From contig CADBPA010000171.1 in the NCBI GenBank assembly GCA_902796505.1, positions 1 to 6,823 of the forward strand: 6,823 nt of DNA, written 5' to 3'. Under the pieces are notes generated by a model. The model did not search any database, was not told the DNA's origin, and was given only the letters and a program-made list of their open reading frames with translations. This DNA is from an uncultured Ruminococcus sp. (GTDB taxonomy: Bacteria; Bacillota; Clostridia; Oscillospirales; CAG-272). Made by a program: the position numbers and the translations under genes. Below, piece by piece: positions 5,711 through 6,823 of the stretch (its first letter is position 1; every line of letters begins with the position of its first letter).

Positions 5711-6594
5711 TCTACTCGATCGAAAACGAATTTCTGAAGGTTGAAATTTCCGGCACCGGAGCGGAGCTTCGCTCGATCGTCGGCAAAAAGACCGGCGCCG
5801 AATACCTCTGGCAGGGCAACCCGGATTTCTGGAAAAACCGCGCGACGGTCATCTTCCCGGTCTGCGGACGGCTGGAGGGCGGCTACTACACCTACGAGGG
5901 AAAAAGGTACGAGCTCCCGATCCACGGCTTTGCCAAGCTTGCCGAATATGAGGTGACGAAAAAGGCGGCGGATGAGATCGCGCTGACCTTCCGCTCGGAC
6001 GAAGAGAGCAAAAAGGCTTACCCATTCGATTTTTCCTTCACCGTGACCTATACGCTCGACGGCAGCCGCATCCGCCAGCACTACACCGTCAAAAATATCG
6101 GGCAGGGCGATCTTCCCTTCTCGCTCGGCGGCCACCCCGGCTTCCACGTTCCCTTCGACAAGACCGAAGGCGAGGACTTCACCGATTATTTCATCGAATT
6201 TCCGGCGGAATGCAAAGCGCGCTGCGCCGTTCTCTCCGACCGCTGCTTCTACACCGGCAAGGAAGCCGATTTTCCGCTGAAAGACGGTATCCGCCTCCCC
6301 CTGCGCCACGATCTCTTCGATCACGACGCGATCTTCCTCTCCGGAACGCCCGAAAGCGTCACCCTCCGCTCGAAGAAGAACGACCGCCGTATCACCGTCT
6401 CCTTCCGGGATATGACGCATCTCGGCTTCTGGCATACCGCGAAAGCCGAAGCGCCCTTCCTCTGCATCGAGCCGTGGCACGGCATCCCGTCCACCGACGG
6501 GCAGATCGACGATTTTGCGACCAAAAACGAGCTGATCCACCTCCCCTCCGGCAAGACCTACGAAACCGAGATCGGCATCGAGATCCGCGAATAA
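5707..6594 (+). CDS. Aldose 1-epimerase family protein (YeaD/LacX-like mutarotase)
   Basis: This 295-residue cytoplasmic protein of the galactose mutarotase-like beta-sandwich superfamily is predicted to interconvert alpha and beta anomers of a sugar or sugar phosphate. It shows the family landmarks in order: EYLWQGNPDFWKNRATVIFP (32-51), CGRLEGGYYTYEGKRYELPIHGFA (53-76, H73), FSLGGHPGFHVPF (138-150, H143), LGFWHT (239-244), and CIEPWHGIPST (253-263). E255 in this last motif corresponds to the catalytic base position, and the histidines to the acid and binding positions. It is full length for the LacX/YeaD group and lacks a signal peptide. GAGGAG (5693-5698) lies eight bases before the ATG, which overlaps the preceding stop by four bases. 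The exact sugar cannot be read from sequence. No sugar kinase or transporter is beside it to help. Confidence 0.92.
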   Translation: MIYSIENEFLKVEISGTGAELRSIVGKKTGAEYLWQGNPDFWKNRATVIFPVCGRLEGGYYTYEGKRYELPIHGFAKLAEYEVTKKAADEIALTFRSDEESKKAYPFDFSFTVTYTLDGSRIRQHYTVKNIGQGDLPFSLGGHPGFHVPFDKTEGEDFTDYFIEFPAECKARCAVLSDRCFYTGKEADFPLKDGIRLPLRHDLFDHDAIFLSGTPESVTLRSKKNDRRITVSFRDMTHLGFWHTAKAEAPFLCIEPWHGIPSTDGQIDDFATKNELIHLPSGKTYETEIGIEIRE

Positions 6595-6642
6595 CGCCCC
6601 GGCTTCCCCGCGTACCGAAGATCAGCGTTTGACCGCTCGCAG

Positions 6643-6738
6643 CTCCGCGAAGGAAGATCCGCTTCGCTCCGCGAAGGAAAAACCACTCTGCTCCGCAAAG
6701 GAAAATCCGCTTCGCTCTGCGAAAGGTGATCCGCTTTG
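6643..6738 (+). repeat. Four tandem 24-bp units forming serial hairpins
   Basis: Units lie at 6643-6666, 6667-6690, 6691-6714 and 6715-6738. Each begins CTCCGCGAAGGA or a variant and ends ATCCGCTTCG or a variant. Unit junctions can fold: CTTCGC-TCC-GCGAAG (6662-6676) is a perfect six-pair hairpin, the junctions at 6686-6700 and 6710-6724 are imperfect versions, and CCGC-TTT-GCGG (6731-6741) closes the series. In the second junction a C-G pair has become T-A, although the next pair is lost. The array lies in the predicted 3' untranslated region of the epimerase transcript, just before the terminator. No gene is visible in 6595-6823. Confidence 0.8.
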
Positions 6739-6749
6739 CGGAAAATATC

Positions 6750-6779
6750 AAAAAGCCGCCCAGCCGGGCGGCTTTTTTT
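6750..6779 (+). terminator. Strong bidirectional intrinsic terminator
   Basis: GCCGCCC (6755-6761) pairs with GGGCGGC (6766-6772) around the four-base loop AGCC, followed by seven T residues (6773-6779). Five A residues (6750-6754) precede the stem, so the minus-strand transcript also ends in a T run and could be stopped as well. It ends the membrane protein-epimerase operon about 155 bases after its stop. Nothing recognisable was seen in 6780-6823. Confidence 0.9.
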
Positions 6780-6823
6780 CGGGATCCGATCGCTTTTTGG
6801 CGGATTTTTCGACACAGCCGCCA

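Noticed and set aside
5593..6540. Minus-strand open frame of 315 codons opposite the epimerase
   Set aside because: It is the antisense of a clear aldose 1-epimerase gene, with no domain pattern and no supported start.
6643..6738. Possible CRISPR array
   Set aside because: The 24-bp units adjoin directly without spacers, and no cas gene is present.
6392..6815. Minus-strand frames encoding eight-residue peptide repeats across 6643-6738
   Set aside because: The 24-bp unit is a multiple of three, so any stop-free frame gives an eight-residue repeat. The frames cross a strong terminator and the end of the epimerase gene and lack a ribosome binding site. A non-coding repeat explains them better.

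Overview
The window looks like chromosomal DNA from a GC-rich Gram-positive anaerobe, most likely a Clostridia-type member of the Bacillota. This is inferred from strong AGGAGG-type ribosome binding sites, a perfect sigma-A-type promoter, and the gene families present (a YeaD/LacX-type mutarotase, a two-HKD cardiolipin synthase, a Na/Pi cotransporter, and a DUF1538 protein next to PII-like domains). No rRNA, tRNA, insertion sequence, phage gene or CRISPR array was seen. The genus cannot be determined from the sequence alone.

Left part (1-4875, all minus strand). Read in the direction of transcription, the genes are a DUF1538 membrane protein (4875-3262), a protein with two PII-like domains (3265-2483) whose start overlaps the DUF1538 stop in ATGA, a cardiolipin synthase-type phospholipase D protein (2435-906, GTG start), and a Na/Pi cotransporter (860-1, C-terminus outside the window). 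The gaps are -4, 47 and 45 bases and contain no terminator. The set is therefore probably one operon, read from a promoter at about 4924-4952.

Middle (4876-5119). This is a divergent control region with two back-to-back promoters. The rightward promoter has perfect TTGACA and TATAAT hexamers.

Right part (5120-6594, plus strand). A six-helix membrane protein, possibly HdeD/DUF308-like, is translationally coupled through another ATGA overlap to an aldose 1-epimerase-family protein. After the stop come four tandem 24-bp units that can fold into serial small hairpins, then a strong bidirectional intrinsic terminator at about 6750-6779.

The most interesting module is the DUF1538 protein with its tandem-PII partner. 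The membrane protein is an internally duplicated transporter-like protein with EP and FDSGGV motifs in each half. The partner is a fusion of two diverged PII-like domains that still carries an internal ribosome binding site and ATG exactly at the domain boundary. This suggests a PII-gated membrane transporter of unknown substrate, placed upstream of phospholipid and phosphate functions. The substrate and the regulation are inference.
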